From the NCBI RefSeq assembly GCF_025399195.1, contig NW_026252092.1:434001-498000 (forward strand): a stretch of DNA of 64,000 nt, given 5' to 3'. Within the stretch, counting starts at the first letter, position 1, and the number at the start of each line of letters is the position of its first letter. This document shows positions 10,714 through 24,142 of this stretch, one piece after another. A model generated the notes under the pieces. It worked only from the letters and a program-made list of their open reading frames with translations. It had not been told where the DNA came from and searched no databases. The translations under genes and the position numbers were made by a program. This stretch comes from Umbelopsis ramanniana AG (taxonomy: Eukaryota > Mucoromycota > Umbelopsidomycetes > Umbelopsidales > Umbelopsidaceae).

Positions 10714-12250
10714 CTAGACACGCTCCGTCAAATCTTCTTCAACGCTGGTCTCGTTTTGATAATTAATGCGAAGACGGCCGTCTTCATTGTTGATCATACC
10801 GACACGATGGTAGTGAGTCTTTGCGCGGGCACCATCCTCAATCTTCAGTCTAGCAAGTCTGTATTCAAGAGCCATTGCTTTTCGGCCATCCATGCTAGCA
10901 CCTGGGGTAGAGGCCCACTCTCTGGTAGCAGCCTCATACTTCTCCTTGACAGCGTCAAATTCAGGGAACTCCTTAGCAGCATCAACTACTGAAGTGACGG
11001 GAGGAGCGACATACTTTCCAGAGTGGTGGGCAGTGCCACTGAGAATTTCAGGAAGGTTTTCCTTATTAATGTACTGAAGAAGTTCCTCGTCTGTCTTTGT
11101 GAAGTGAATCTTGCTAGCAACGACGGGATCCAAGATGGGTTGAATCATGGACCAAACTAATTATGATATTTAGCATCAAAAAGATATTTGCTCTGTCCAA
11201 TTAAAAAACTTACCAGCCGAGAAAACCCAAGGGGCACGATGAATGAGGCAAACACCAAGAGATTCTGGGTAGTAAGCTTCGAAGCAAGTAACAAGGAATT
11301 TGACAAAGTCGAAATCCTAATGGAAAAAAAATAGGTTGGGGTTAACATAACTGTACCTAGTGACACCACACACCAGCTGCGCCGACCAATAAAAGTGAAT
11401 CGTGTAACCTTACCATGTTAGCAAGAGTAAAGTCGGCCAAGTTGAACACCAAGCAAGTAGTCTCAACAGGTTGAGCAACCAACAATCGACCGGTCTCCAT
11501 GGTCAGAATGGTGAAGCATTTCATGATTTCCAAAGATTGAGCGTCCTTATTGTGCAACTTTACGTTGATATAGCTGGAGACAAACCATCATCAGTCAAAG
11601 CCAGCAAGAAAAAAGGTCTGCACCGAGATTTGTACTTACCAGACAGGTCGGCCACCCTTATCAGGGCCACCCAAAAAGCTCTTTCCGCTGTTGAATTGAT
11701 CGAGCCACTTCTTAGACTGACCAGGTTCCAATCGTTCCAACTCCTCACGAAGACCAGCTTCGCCCAAATGAATGATCTCGTCAACACGTTCCTCAATTCT
11801 CCATCTCAAAGCGGCGGAAAGCATGGTAAAGGCATTGTCAACGTCCCACTTACGAGCGCGGAGGAAACGGAGCAAAAGTGCATCAGGGTTATCAACACCG
11901 ATAGCGCTCCAGCAAGCAGCCTTCAAGTGTTTACCGGAAACACTCTTGATAGCCTCCTCCAATGGAGCAGGGGAAGTGCCACTAGCGTCGTTAAAGGTAG
12001 ATGTAAGGAACACTGATTCACGCTCGACCTTCTTCTTTTTGCCAAAGAATGAACCGAACGAAGATTTTGAGTCGGTGCTTCCTTGACGAGAGCGTCCTGT
12101 GGGAGTAGAGAGAGGGGATTCTTCGACCTGTTGATCATAGATTTCAAAGAGCTTTCCCCACAACTGCTTCAGCTTCTGTACTTGTTCAGGAGTAAGGTTG
12201 TTAATGTAGCCGGTTGGCTGATCAGTAACGGTTTCGGTAGCGGCAGGCAT
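10714..12250 (-). CDS. Sec14-like phosphatidylinositol transfer protein (CRAL-TRIO)
   Basis: Four exons (11640-12250, 11414-11573, 11214-11316, 10714-11156) encode 438 residues. A CRAL-TRIO N-terminal helical region (ALLLRFLRARKWDVDNAFTM, near residue 120) leads into the Sec14 lipid-binding fold: GRPVC/YINVK, ETTCLVFNLADFTLANM, FVKFLVTCFEAYYPESLG and WSMIQPILDP. An inserted Ser-rich segment (GRSRQGSTDSKSSFGSFFGKK) lies around residues 50-75. The family exchanges phosphatidylinositol or other lipids and couples lipid metabolism to membrane traffic. The arrangement resembles yeast Csr1-type proteins more than Sec14 itself, but I would not assign the paralog. A TATA-like element lies ~85 nt upstream. 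A tandem neighbour encodes the coiled-coil PPxY protein. Confidence 0.9.
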
Positions 12251-12332
12251 AATGTATTTTTAGATGTGAATGGTATGAATTGAAGTGGGTGGATGGGAGG
12301 GTTAAATGTCAGACAGAAGGGGATGGGGTAAA

Positions 12333-12343
12333 GGGTTTTTATA
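12333..12343 (-). promoter_or_regulatory. TATA-like element upstream of the Sec14-like gene
   Basis: On the minus strand the sequence reads TATAAAAACCC about 85 nt before the start codon at 12250. Position and sequence suit a TATA box; this is inference only. Confidence 0.4.
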
Positions 12344-12609
12344 ACGATTTGCTTGTCACTAGAGTGGCTTGTTAACAAGTGGTTCTAAATTGCTTTGTTC
12401 CATAATCGGCCGATTCTCACATATGTAACAAGCGATTGTGCCCAAAATAGCAAGCACTAAGTAGCAGCGTCAACCGACCATGATTTGCGCAACCTTTGGT
12501 CAACTTGACCCAACTTTTCTTCCATACGCCTGAAAACCCTTTTCAAGCCTAATACAATTTACTAACATTGGTTATTTTACATGTGAGACACTGTGAGAAA
12601 TCTTTTTTT

Positions 12610-14253
12610 CTATACTGTACCTTCTTGCTGTTTGCGCTCCAAGAACATGATCAGCATATCAATTCTCTTGACCTTCAAAAGCCCTTCCAATACATCTTTA
12701 ATAGCTTGTCCCGAGTCGTAGCTGTGATTTGACCATGCATCATTTGAGATTTTGCTTTGGGTGAATATCATGTGAGAATACTTGGGTTCAACGCTGCTTA
12801 AAGTAATACGTACCATTGATCCAATATCTCAATCATTTGATCAAGATGCTCCGATTCTAAAAATGCCTTAAACAATTCTCCATATCTCTTTGGGTCGATA
12901 GACTGACATTGCCGGTATTAGCTTGTGTTAGCTACATAAACACCACATGCTTGCATACCAAATCCATTTACCTTCATGTATTGATATAATATGGCATTCC
13001 CTCGGCTTTTGCACATTCTCCAATCCCGCGTAAATTCCGTCATAGTTGTAGGCTGCTTAGGGAGAGTGAATTGCCTGCTGGATTGTGGGGCAATGGGTGT
13101 GGTGGTCGTCGGTGTAACGCTTTGCTCCACTGCCTGAGGTGCCTTAGTGGTACGGTTTGCTTCTGAGATCGGCGAAGAAGAGTTCGTCTGCTCTTTTTTA
13201 CCTTGATTTGAAGAGTACATAGTGTTCTCAAACTGAATATCGAGTTTACGCGTTGGTGTAGTGGATGGTGAGCTCTTTGCTGCCTGCGGGGTTGACAGGA
13301 AAAGGTGGAGTAGTGCGATCGGTGATTGAAAAGAATCAAGGTTTTAGTATGAATGCAAAAGAGTAAGGTGGAAATCCACCATTATGGATAGTGACATGAA
13401 GCAAATAGACTACCGCGTAAGATTTTTACTTACGTTAGGTTGAATTTTCAAATTGGTTTGCGCCAAAATGACAGCATCAAGTTCAGCCTTGATCGTCCCA
13501 TTATCCGTGCTCAACTTCAGAGCTTGCTCCAAATCTGTTCGTGCTTCAGACAATTTGCCCAGCTGTCGTCGAGCCATACCTCGGCGAAAAAGCGCTTTCA
13601 CGTGCTGCGGTTGCAATTTAAGACCGACGGTGCAATCTCTCTCAGCTTCAGCAAATCTAATAAATGGTCCATATCTTAGACTCGGTATCGTCTTGATCCT
13701 CATTCATAGTCATATCCTACCTTTCTACTTTTAGATAAGCCATAGCACGGTTGATGACATAAATCGCATTTTGGTCGTCCAACTGAATAGCTTTTGTGTA
13801 GTGTTCAATGGCTTGGTCGTAGCGCTGTGCTTGGAATGCTTTGTTGCCCTTGTGTTGGCAATCGACAATAAGCAAAGTTTCTCTTTTTTGAATAGGGCTA
13901 TGTAGGTAGTACTTACCAGTTCTTTTTCGGACACGGCAGTAGCTTTATCATCATTGGCAGAGCCCTTGACTGAAATAGGTGCTTGGGCTTTAATCTACAG
14001 TTTACCCCATAGTCAGTTACACCGTCTTTTTCTGGCCGAGCACTTGATTTTCAGGTACTGGTCAACATACCTTGCCTTTCAAAGCGCTTAGACCTATTGG
14101 CTCTGCAGTAGTAAGATCAATTTTCCGTGTTTCCTGAACAGGAGCAGTTGATGCTTCTCGCATAGCCTTGGTTCGCAAAAGCTGTCGGTCTTTGTTATTT
14201 ATCTCGCGCTGCCATTGAAGCAAATCATCCCATGCGGCTTTTTCGGCTGCCAT
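12610..14253 (-). CDS. RPAP3-like TPR co-chaperone (R2TP complex)
   Basis: Seven exons (14071-14253, 13917-13994, 13721-13848, 13434-13656, 12972-13283, 12814-12902, 12610-12721) give 374 residues. The middle holds three TPR units. The carboxylate-clamp type residues (GNKAF, YVINRAMAY, KALFRRGMARRQL) bind the EEVD tails of Hsp90/Hsp70. The C-terminus matches the RPAP3_C domain (TEFTRDWRMCKS...KVKRIDMLIMFLERK). The family scaffolds R2TP with Rvb1/Rvb2 and Pih1 for assembly of RNA polymerase II, snoRNPs and PIKKs. This one is shorter than human RPAP3 (665 aa, two TPR blocks), with a single TPR block. A Ser/Thr/Pro linker (about residues 240-310) joins the domains. It diverges from CWC27 across a 417-nt shared upstream region. 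Confidence 0.88.
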
Positions 14254-14670
14254 ACTGAATGCAGTTGATACTGTCGAAAAAAGTTATGCAATGATAAGTT
14301 ATAGGCTACTAATTACAATATGATTCTGCCGTTTTGACTATGGTGTCGTATAGCTTATAAAACAAGAATACGAACATGTTTACAGGGTTTGTGTCCAAAA
14401 TATTATTTTTTTGTCTGCCAAGTTCTCAGATCTAACGAGTGGATAGCTCGATTCGAGGAATTTGAATGTAGAAATGAAGATCCCGGTGTTATGCCTTAAG
14501 CTGCTCAGTATGATTTACGATGTACGTGATTTAATACCCAGAGACAATAGAGTCGAATCAGGGCCAGCACAGTCGTGGGCCATGAAAGCGCTGTTTCATC
14601 GACTTTTTGCTTGCTCGGACGTGACTGCAATTATTGGCAAGATTCTTCTTCCTTACCTTATACACCTGCC
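14254..14670. promoter_or_regulatory. Shared divergent promoter region RPAP3-like / CWC27
   Basis: These 417 bases separate two start codons on opposite strands and must hold both promoters. Short T-rich tracts are present (near 14400). No recognisable factor site or ORF is supported. Confidence 0.5.
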
Positions 14671-16733
14671 ATGTCCAACATCTACATACAGGAGCCTCAC
14701 CCAAGGTAGAGAGATAAAGCCTAGATCCATCGTGTGCTGGAAATATAGATTGTTTGATTAACTGATTGATTTTATTTACAGTGGCAAAGTCATTTTGCAT
14801 ACTTCCATGGGCGATGTCTCCGTGGAGCTATGGTGTAGAGAGACTCCCAAAGCTTGCCGAAATTTCATTCAGCTTTGTATGGAAGGTTATTATGATAATA
14901 CGATATTCCATCGTGTTGTTGCGGATTTCATTGTGCAAGGTGGCGATCCGTCTGGCACTGGCGAAGGTAAGCCATTGGCGTTTTCTCACCGTAATAGATA
15001 GTTGCAGGACTGACTATAGTTAATAGGTGGCGAATCAATATACGGGGAGCCTTTTGCAGATGAGTTTCATACACGCCTGAGATTTGTCCGGCGTGGTCTC
15101 GTGGCTATGGCGAATGCTGGCAAGAACGACAATGCAAGTCAATTTTTCTTCACGCTGGATGCCGCGCCTGAGCTGACCAACAAGCACACCATTTTTGGAC
15201 GAGTATGTTTTGATCTTCCACAGTTGCTATGCCAAAACAACGCGGTTGGTGCTAACTCACATTTACCAAATGATTTTTAATTAGGTTGAAGGCGATACCA
15301 TATTCAATGTTTTAAAAATGGGAGAGTTGGAGGTAGATGACAATGAAAGGCCGCTGTATCCACCACGAATCAAGACGACAGAGATCATCCTCAATCCTTT
15401 TGATGACATTGCACCTCGTATCTCTGATCGTGAGCGACTGATTGCTGAAGCTGCTGCACGGGCGAAGGAACCCACAAAGAAGAAAAAGAAGGAAACAAAG
15501 TAAGAATGAACGGTTAGTGCTTCCGACAGTCCAACATGTCTAACGATTTTACTACAGAAAGCTTAATTTGTTGTCATTCGGTGAAGAGGGAGCTCAAGAG
15601 TTTGAGCCTTCGGAAGAAATTCTTCAGCAAAAAAGGAAAAATAATACAAACCAAGATCTTCTTGAGGTACAAGAGGACATACAAGCACCGAAGATTGACA
15701 AGAAGAAAGCTTCCTTGGACGAGGCTAAGAAGAATGTCAGTCGCATATCAGAGCCTAGTCACCATGAATCCAAGAGAAATGAGACTGATAGCTTCGATCA
15801 GCAAATGCGTGAGAAGGTACTTAACATGTCACGCGAGAAGAATATCAATGAATCAGCTTCTCATGATCCAGCAAGGTAAGACTTGAGCAAACAGGGATTG
15901 GTATACATGCAACGATCGGACTAAAAAAAAGTTCATTTGGCGCGGTTTTGACAGAGATAGACAGGAAGAAATTCGGCGACTGCAACAGGACATAAAGAAC
16001 TTAAGTCATGATACCGCAGAGGAGCGGCGGAAAGAAGAAGAAGCCAAAAAGAAGACGAAAAAAGTATCCCTCATTGAATCGGAGCGCGCCAAATACAAGC
16101 GAACAAATAAGGCTATTGTTGGTGGCATTAAAGGCCGTAAGAGAAGCCAAGTGGGCAATGATGATGATGTGAGTAAGGTAGTGACATGTTTGGTTACACT
16201 TTTCCCACCTGCTAATTCTTCGTTTTCCATCCTTCGTCCAGACGTTTAAAAAATTCCAAGCTTTTCAATCGAAATTATTGTCTGCTGAAAGCACAGAACC
16301 AAGCGACAAAGACACAGCCGAGAAAGAAAAGGTCTGCAGCATCCACGGTATACCCAACTGTGAATCATGCTTCGATACCTTTGGAGACGAAGGAGAAGGA
16401 GATAATGACGAAGGATGGATGGCACACAAATTGGTTTTTGCAAAGGATCTGAAAGGCAAAGATCTGATGCAACGCAGAGACAATTTGGATGACTATGTCG
16501 TGATCGATCCACGGCAACGACAAGCAGAAGCCACAGCGAATGATATGGATAAGCGTCAAAAATCAAAAGAAAAACGCCTCGGTGAAGCTTTCCGCAAACG
16601 CGATCGCGATGACAATCGGTCCGGTCGAGACCAGGACCGTGGGCGCAGTCGGCACCACGACTCAGACTATCGAAGAGATCGTGATGGCGACCAAAAGCGT
16701 AGCAGACGGGACTATGATGATAGAAGACGCTAA
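14671..16733 (+). CDS. CWC27: Spliceosome-associated cyclophilin CWC27
   Basis: Seven exons (14671-14705, 14782-14966, 15027-15202, 15285-15499, 15558-15875, 15955-16168, 16242-16733) encode 544 residues. The cyclophilin domain spans residues ~1-175: FHRVVADFIVQGGDPSGTG, GLVAMANAG, SQFFFTL and NKHTIFGR. The usual active-site tryptophan is replaced in DAAPELTNKH, as in human CWC27, which is catalytically weak or inactive. The signature FNPFDDIAPR-like segment follows (NPFDDIAPRISDRERL). A long charged tail contains LSFGEE and DNLDDYVVIDPR and ends in an RD/RS-rich repeat (residues ~495-544). The protein joins the activated (B-act) spliceosome with CWC22/eIF4A3. Start codon MSNIYIQEP is the family's canonical N-terminus. 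Confidence 0.95.
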
Positions 16734-16887
16734 TTTATTGTGAAGTATCTAATTAGAGCGAATAGTACGTAACAATACCAAACGAACCAAAAATTAATAA
16801 AAAACGAAAAAAGGATTTCTACAGAGGTACATACGACATAACATCTAAATCCAATTCAAATCAAAAGGATGAAAGGATCGTAGCAGA

Positions 16888-19325
16888 TTACTTCAAACTT
16901 CGTGCCTGGTGTAATTTTCCACTATCCACCAGTGTTTCGATTGATCTTTCACTAAATAAACCATTGTTCTTAGCTTAGAATAATCCTCATAAAGCGGAGT
17001 GTACAATGATACTTACTGTGGTAAATAGGCTCTATCCGGGTAGAAACAGTAGTCCTGGGGATACCCTTCCATATTCTCAACAGCTGAAGTGTATATATCG
17101 GCAAACTAAGAGGAGTACCCATCAGCTTTGTACAGAAAAGTGTCCTTGGTATCGGAAATGAATACCGTAGAACTTCAACTCACCTTTCTGATTTTGTTTG
17201 CAAAGAAGGTAGGATTATGGTGAGTACGGAACACGCTACCGAAGGACTTGTTGAAAACGTGCTTGAGCTGATCGCGAATTTCTCGACGTTCATGGCGCCA
17301 ATTTTCCAAGAGCGCATCCAGTCCAGGCACATGGCGACCTCCATCAATAGCTTGTGCTTCATTTAACAGGCGCTCTAATCTTAACAGCCAGGACAATGTG
17401 TGCCGATAATCGGGCGTATTACGAGTGTCAATTTCTGAACTCAGCTCTCGAATGATGGCTCCCGTCTTCCACCCTTGCTGTTGCGCAGGATCGATTAAGT
17501 CACTAAATACATGGTCACCAAAGTAGATCACCTTGGACCTGTGTCATCATATTGGGCATAAGCTCACTGTGTAACAAAGTTCACCATTGTGTGTTTCCCC
17601 GCTTACCCTGAGACTCCCGTAAAGCGAGAGAAGTCTTTCAGATTTCCTCCTTCGTATACTTTGCCCGGTTGAAATTCGGTAACTGCGTTCCATGTGGGCT
17701 CACTTGTACGTCGAAATGGGCGTTCGGTTCTATAGAAATCAGGTTTGCGGGATGACACTATGACCCAATCAAAAAGATCTCTCCAATCTGGGCTAGAAGT
17801 TATGTACTGTAAGCCAGCATCGCTAGAGTATGTGATAAGTCAAACGAAATAGAGTGTCATTAGATTGCGTACCAGGTCTACACTTACATGAATGGAAAGC
17901 TACTATTTGAGAGAAGGAAAGTCTTTTTCCCATTACGACGTAAATCTTCCAAGTATCGGACCATAGACGGCTGCTTGGTCAAATAGGTACTCATATCGCG
18001 CACCACGCGGTTATGAAGCTGACCTCCAACTCCTCTACTTTGGAGAGATGACCATTGATGCACGATGTCTGAAGCTCGCTGCACATCATCTGCCAGGTAG
18101 CGAGGATGGAAACTGTAATGTAACGCATGTTTTAACGTTAATGAAATATGTAATAAAATATGATCGGGTTCTTCCATATACAGATCAATGCACTGACTCG
18201 ATGTTGTTGTCCTTAAAATATTGTAGAATGTCACTGAGTAGACAAGCCTAGTTACGACAGATGTAGAAGTGTCAGCAAAAACGACGAGCAACGAGACGTG
18301 ACCCGAAAATGATGAAGATTACTTGTGGTATAGAGAATAAATCGTTCAATTGATACATATTCTTCTGGAGATAATCTGGTGATATGTGCACTCCTCTATG
18401 TTGATGAATAACGTCATTCACATCCTTGATCGGTTCTCGTCCCACTATGGCCGGTTGACAGTTGGTGAGATAGGCGTTCAGTGAAATCAGCTGATGAAGA
18501 TCACACTTACCATGCACGGTGCTGAGCTGTATGTTTGCAAAGCTGTCGATTTTCATCAGCCATCCATTGGTTATATCTGCGGGCTACAGATTAATATGCA
18601 AGCTCGGTAATTTCCTTCTAGAATAGCCGATAACCTACCAAAATGAAGACCGCGAATAGCAAAGCTGGGGTCAAACTGCAAGTTGCTCAATGCTTTCGGG
18701 TATCTAAAGTGTTCAACTAATATATCTCGTAACATTTCGAAAATGGTGAATGAAAGTCGATCGGTGTAGCTAGCAAGTGTGTACTACAAAAGGCAATAAC
18801 AGATAGATTCATTGTTGTGAGCAGTTTGTCCCTGGGCGCGCGATATTCAACGGCATACCTACATCGTAATCTAGTTATCACAACCCAAAATAATTGCATA
18901 ATATTCGATATTGGAGCTGTCAGCCCGAGTGAGTTTGTAAAAAGCAAGCAGGGTAGCAACATACCAAATCCATAGACTTCAACTCGCGATAAGTCTAGTT
19001 CGTTGTTGATAAAGACGTCTTTGGAGGATACCAGGCCAAATCCAAACATATGTTCAATATCGCTTTGCATTCTTGCCACTTTTGATGAATTCAAGTCTGT
19101 TTCAGGCAAATGGTCGAGGTTATCTGAGCTAAGTGACAGAATGGAGGCATGGTTCTGACGGGCAAGCATGGCATGCTGAGCGAGTCGCTCTTCGTACTTG
19201 TGACGAAGATATGGCACTATCGTACTTTGGTCATTCTGACGAACTTTAGTGCTGACTGAGCGAATTTGCGTAGAAAATCTAGGTGTAAGCCGAGAAAATG
19301 CCTGCATGGTCAAGTAACCCGACAT
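16888..19325 (-). CDS. NT5DC-type HAD 5'-nucleotidase, probably mitochondrial
   Basis: Eleven exons (18965-19325, 18863-18870, 18639-18783, 18511-18576, 18323-18444, 18198-18247, 17888-18112, 17607-17822, 17184-17538, 17017-17105, 16888-16951) encode 566 residues. They match the cytosolic purine 5'-nucleotidase/NT5DC2-3 family. The HAD catalytic motif FDYDYTLA is assembled across three exons, including an 8-nt exon. Later landmarks are EHFRYPKAL, DPSFAIRGL, KTFLLSNSSF (motif II), SPDWRDLFDWVIV, YFGDHVFSDL (motif IV) and SVFRTHHNPTFFANK near the C-terminus. The first ~30 residues are basic, Ser-rich and lack acidic residues (TMQAFSRLTPRFSTQIRSV), suggesting a mitochondrial presequence. The natural substrate of NT5DC proteins is unclear, so dephosphorylation of nucleotides is inferred. 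Confidence 0.93.
18863..18870 (-). other. 8-nt internal microexon of the NT5DC-type gene
   Basis: The minus-strand bases ATTACGAT are flanked by an acceptor (ATAACTAG) and a donor (GTAGGTATG). They supply the last two bases of one codon plus TAC GAT, creating D-Y-D of the catalytic DxDxT motif. Skipping shifts the frame and removes the motif. Confidence 0.88.
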
Positions 19326-19453
19326 TCAAGAAGCAGGACGAGGATAAGTAGACCTGCTGATACAGTCGATCCAAGTCCGACGAGAACGATAGATACATTT
19401 TTTAAAGCGGAGAACAATCACTCCTAAGGATATTTATTGATCATTGTGCACGT

Positions 19454-21298
<1,845 letters not shown>

Positions 21299-22250
21299 AT
21301 TGACTGTATGTGTTTCTGTCGAGTTTTCACCCTTCAGTTGTTGCTTTTTAACAAATTCATGGAAAATAATTGTGACTGCCTTTCATTAAGCATTGTGACT
21401 CACGAACGCACGTTTTTTCACCGCTAAGTCCTTTGACCGACAGCTTGTGCCGTTGATGTGCTGTCGTTCGAAATAAAACATTGTTTAATTTGCTGAAATT
21501 CAGATGGATAAAGAGCGACTCTTCCATTGCATGCCCGAGTGCACAAAAATCTCCCCGTTGGTGAAGAGAAAAAAATGATCAAAAAACCAGCATCGCACCA
21601 ACGAGATTGGATGTGTGGTCCAAAACTCATCATTTGACTGGCTGTAATACGCCACTTGTCCCACACCCATCCATCCCTTTGTGCTTGTCCCCCCTACAAC
21701 ATAATATACCAAACTGCCAAGTGGGTTTCCTGTACCTAATCAGCAGTAGCGAAGGAAGGAAGCAAGCAAGGGAAGATAAAATATAAAGGAAGAAGAATTG
21801 AAGTCAGGATGAATAAAAAAAAAACGAATGAAAACAAACCCACGTTGGCTCACCAACGAAATCGTTTCAGTATGAGATGATCAGTGCAATAAATGGTCTC
21901 AGCTGAGCTTTGCGGTATGTTCTATAGTTTTCCAACGTGATAGCTATTCGAGTACTTGTTATCCAATTAAAATTCTGTGTACGGCCATCGAGCTTCCTGG
22001 CCAAGTGCTAATAGATTTTATCGGGCTAATCGAGGAGGAGACCCTGTAATGTTACGTCGATGGGTTGTGTCACCCACCGTTTTGAACCCTGAAAAAAATT
22101 TTACTGTTTCCAACTCCGGGAGTTACAAAAGTCCGTCTTGCTCCGAAAAGCACCAGTTGGCGTTGTCCCAACGCATAAATAAACGTCTCTAGAACTTGGC
22201 CTAACACTCATCTTTCTCCCTTCTTCTACTCTCTCCAAACACTAAAAACC
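21299..22250. promoter_or_regulatory. Divergent intergenic region, DAHP synthase / GlcN6P deaminase
   Basis: 952 bases lie between two opposed start codons. It holds A-rich and AAGGAAG/AAGCAAG simple sequence near 21755-21835. A CT-rich tract (about 22208-22240) lies just before the deaminase ATG, a common fungal promoter feature. An AT-rich ATAAATAAA element (about 22175) is ~70 nt upstream of that ATG and could be its TATA box. No gene is supported. Confidence 0.45.
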
Positions 22251-23438
22251 ATGAGACTTATCATCCGTGAAGACTATGACGAGGTCTCCAGCTATGTTGG
22301 TAAGTACCAAGCTTCCATATAACCCTCCACCCCCCTCTATGGTGAGCTCACCCTCCTCCCCTAGCCAACTACGTCAAGGAGCGTATCAACCAATTCCAGC
22401 CCTCTGCTGAACGTCCCTTTGTGTTGGGTCTTCCCACTGGCTCTTCTCCTATCGGTACTTACAAGAAGCTAGTTGAACTGTACAAGGCTGGCGAGCTTAG
22501 CTTTGGCCATGTCGTCACTTTCAACATGGATGAATATGTTGGTTTGCCCAGGTAAGGAAGAACATAACCTCGGTAGAAAGGGTAGATTGATGGAAAAGGT
22601 GCTGATTTTACTCCATGCAGAGACCATCCTGAATCGTATCACTCCTTCATGTGGAACCACCTTTTCAAGCATGTTGATATCAAGCCTGAAAATGTCCATA
22701 TCTTGGACGGAAACGCTCCTGATCTCGACGAAGAGTGCAAGAAGTTCGAGGCCGAGATTGCTCGTGTGGGTGGTATTGAACTCTTCTTGGGTGGTATTGG
22801 TCCCGATGGCCATATTGCTTTCAACGAACCCGGTTCTTCCCTTACTTCCCGAACCAGAGTCAAGACCCTTGCCTACGAAACCATCATTGCCAACGCCCGT
22901 TTCTTCGATGGCGATGTCAGCAAGGTTCCCAAGCTTGCCTTGACTGTCGGTGTTGCGTAAGTTATTTGACAGACATTTGTTTTTATTATTATCCTCATGG
23001 GTGCAACCCAATGACTAACCTGATCACTTGACATGTAGCACTGTCATGGATGCCCGTGAGGTTTGCATCACCATCACTGGTGCCCACAAGTCTATTGCTC
23101 TTGCAAAGTGTATTGAGGAAGGTGTCAACCATATGTGGACTGTGTCTGCTATTCAAATGCACCCCAAGGGCTTGGTTGTCTGCGATGAAGATGCCACCCT
23201 TGAACTTCATGTTAAGGTAAGAGAGAGAGAGATGCATGCAGTGTGAAGTGCCATAGAGCAGGAGTTGACTTTTGCATCCTTTTCTTAGACTGTCAAGTAC
23301 TTCAAGTCTATTGAACATGTCCACCACTCCTTGATCGGTGCTGAGAACTTGTCACTTCAAGGTGGTGTTAAGCAGCTTCGTGTCCCTGCTCCCAACACAG
23401 CTCGTCCTGCTACCCCATTGAACGGTCCTTATGAATAA
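22251..23438 (+). CDS. NAG1: Glucosamine-6-phosphate deaminase
   Basis: Five exons (22251-22299, 22365-22551, 22621-22956, 23039-23216, 23289-23438) encode 299 residues. The isomerase/deaminase motifs are intact: [13 protein letters not shown] (phosphate loop), [10 protein letters not shown] with the proton-transfer Asp, and the active-site loop [17 protein letters not shown] with Asp, His and Glu. ALTVGVATVMDA and [11 protein letters not shown] near the C-terminus are also typical. It converts glucosamine-6-phosphate to fructose-6-phosphate and ammonia in amino-sugar catabolism. The C-terminal ~25 residues (from [11 protein letters not shown]) are a short low-complexity tail. A hexokinase-family kinase follows 700 nt downstream on the same strand, an arrangement reminiscent of the NAG gene cluster of Candida albicans. 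Codon choice is strongly biased to C-ending codons, suggesting high expression. Confidence 0.95.
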
Positions 23439-24142
23439 GCTCCCCACCCGCCCCAACATTATATTACTTTTTCCCTTCATTTGTCTTAGTTTTCCATTTC
23501 TATAGTTCTACATTTTCCTCAGGATTCTTTCTAAAACATACACTCATCATACGCACTCGGTAGAACTCGCAGTGTCTACTGACCCTTTGTAATTCTGGCA
23601 CGTTATACATAAAGCAGCTGATTTAAAGATAAGCTATGGGCCGTGATATCATATTGTTGGGGGGTGAAACTGGCGGTCATGATGGAAACCTCCATCTTTT
23701 CTTGTCTTACCTGCACTGCGGATCTCGAAAGCGGACATAGCGAAAATCAGGGTCCTGTGGCAAAACTCAGCTCAACCCTTTTTTTCTTTCCCCAAATGTC
23801 GGCGACTCGGAGCAATTTTATCATCTGCTTTTTGTGGAAGTGAGTGGTTTTGGAGTAATGGCAAGATGTTTCGCTTTCCATTATTTTGAATAGAAGCGAA
23901 TATTCAAGGTCATCAAGTTGTTGGCCATAGAATAAATGGAAGGACCCTGCACAGTAAGACACAGGGGTTGGGTTTCATTGAATGGAAAAATAAAAAGGGA
24001 AAATAGAATGGCTGTTATTGTCAAGCACCAATAAAAACTGACCCTCAAAAATTTTCCCGCCCAACTGACAATAAAAACTGGGGCCAGCCTAACAAAATCT
24101 ATTTGTTGGCCCTTTTCACCCACTTCTCACTTCTAACTCCAA
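23439..24142 (+). promoter_or_regulatory. Region between GlcN6P deaminase and hexokinase-family gene
   Basis: About 700 bases contain the deaminase 3' end and the hexokinase promoter. The only structure I can point to is a 12-bp direct repeat (CAATAAAAACTG) at 24029-24040 and 24069-24080, spaced exactly 40 bp apart and 60-115 nt before the kinase ATG. No further gene is supported. Confidence 0.45.
24029..24080 (+). repeat. Two 12-bp direct repeats before the hexokinase-family gene
   Basis: CAATAAAAACTG occurs at 24029-24040 and again at 24069-24080. The start-to-start spacing of 40 bp is near four helical turns, which would put two bound proteins on one face of the DNA. This is consistent with an operator but is otherwise unsupported. 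Confidence 0.4.

Noticed and set aside
11471-12086. Plus-strand frames of 181 and 104 codons opposite the Sec14-like gene
   Set aside because: They are mirror frames of the clearly conserved minus-strand coding exons.
22469-23011. A 180-codon minus-strand frame over the GlcN6P deaminase
   Set aside because: It is antisense to conserved exons and results from the gene's strong codon bias.
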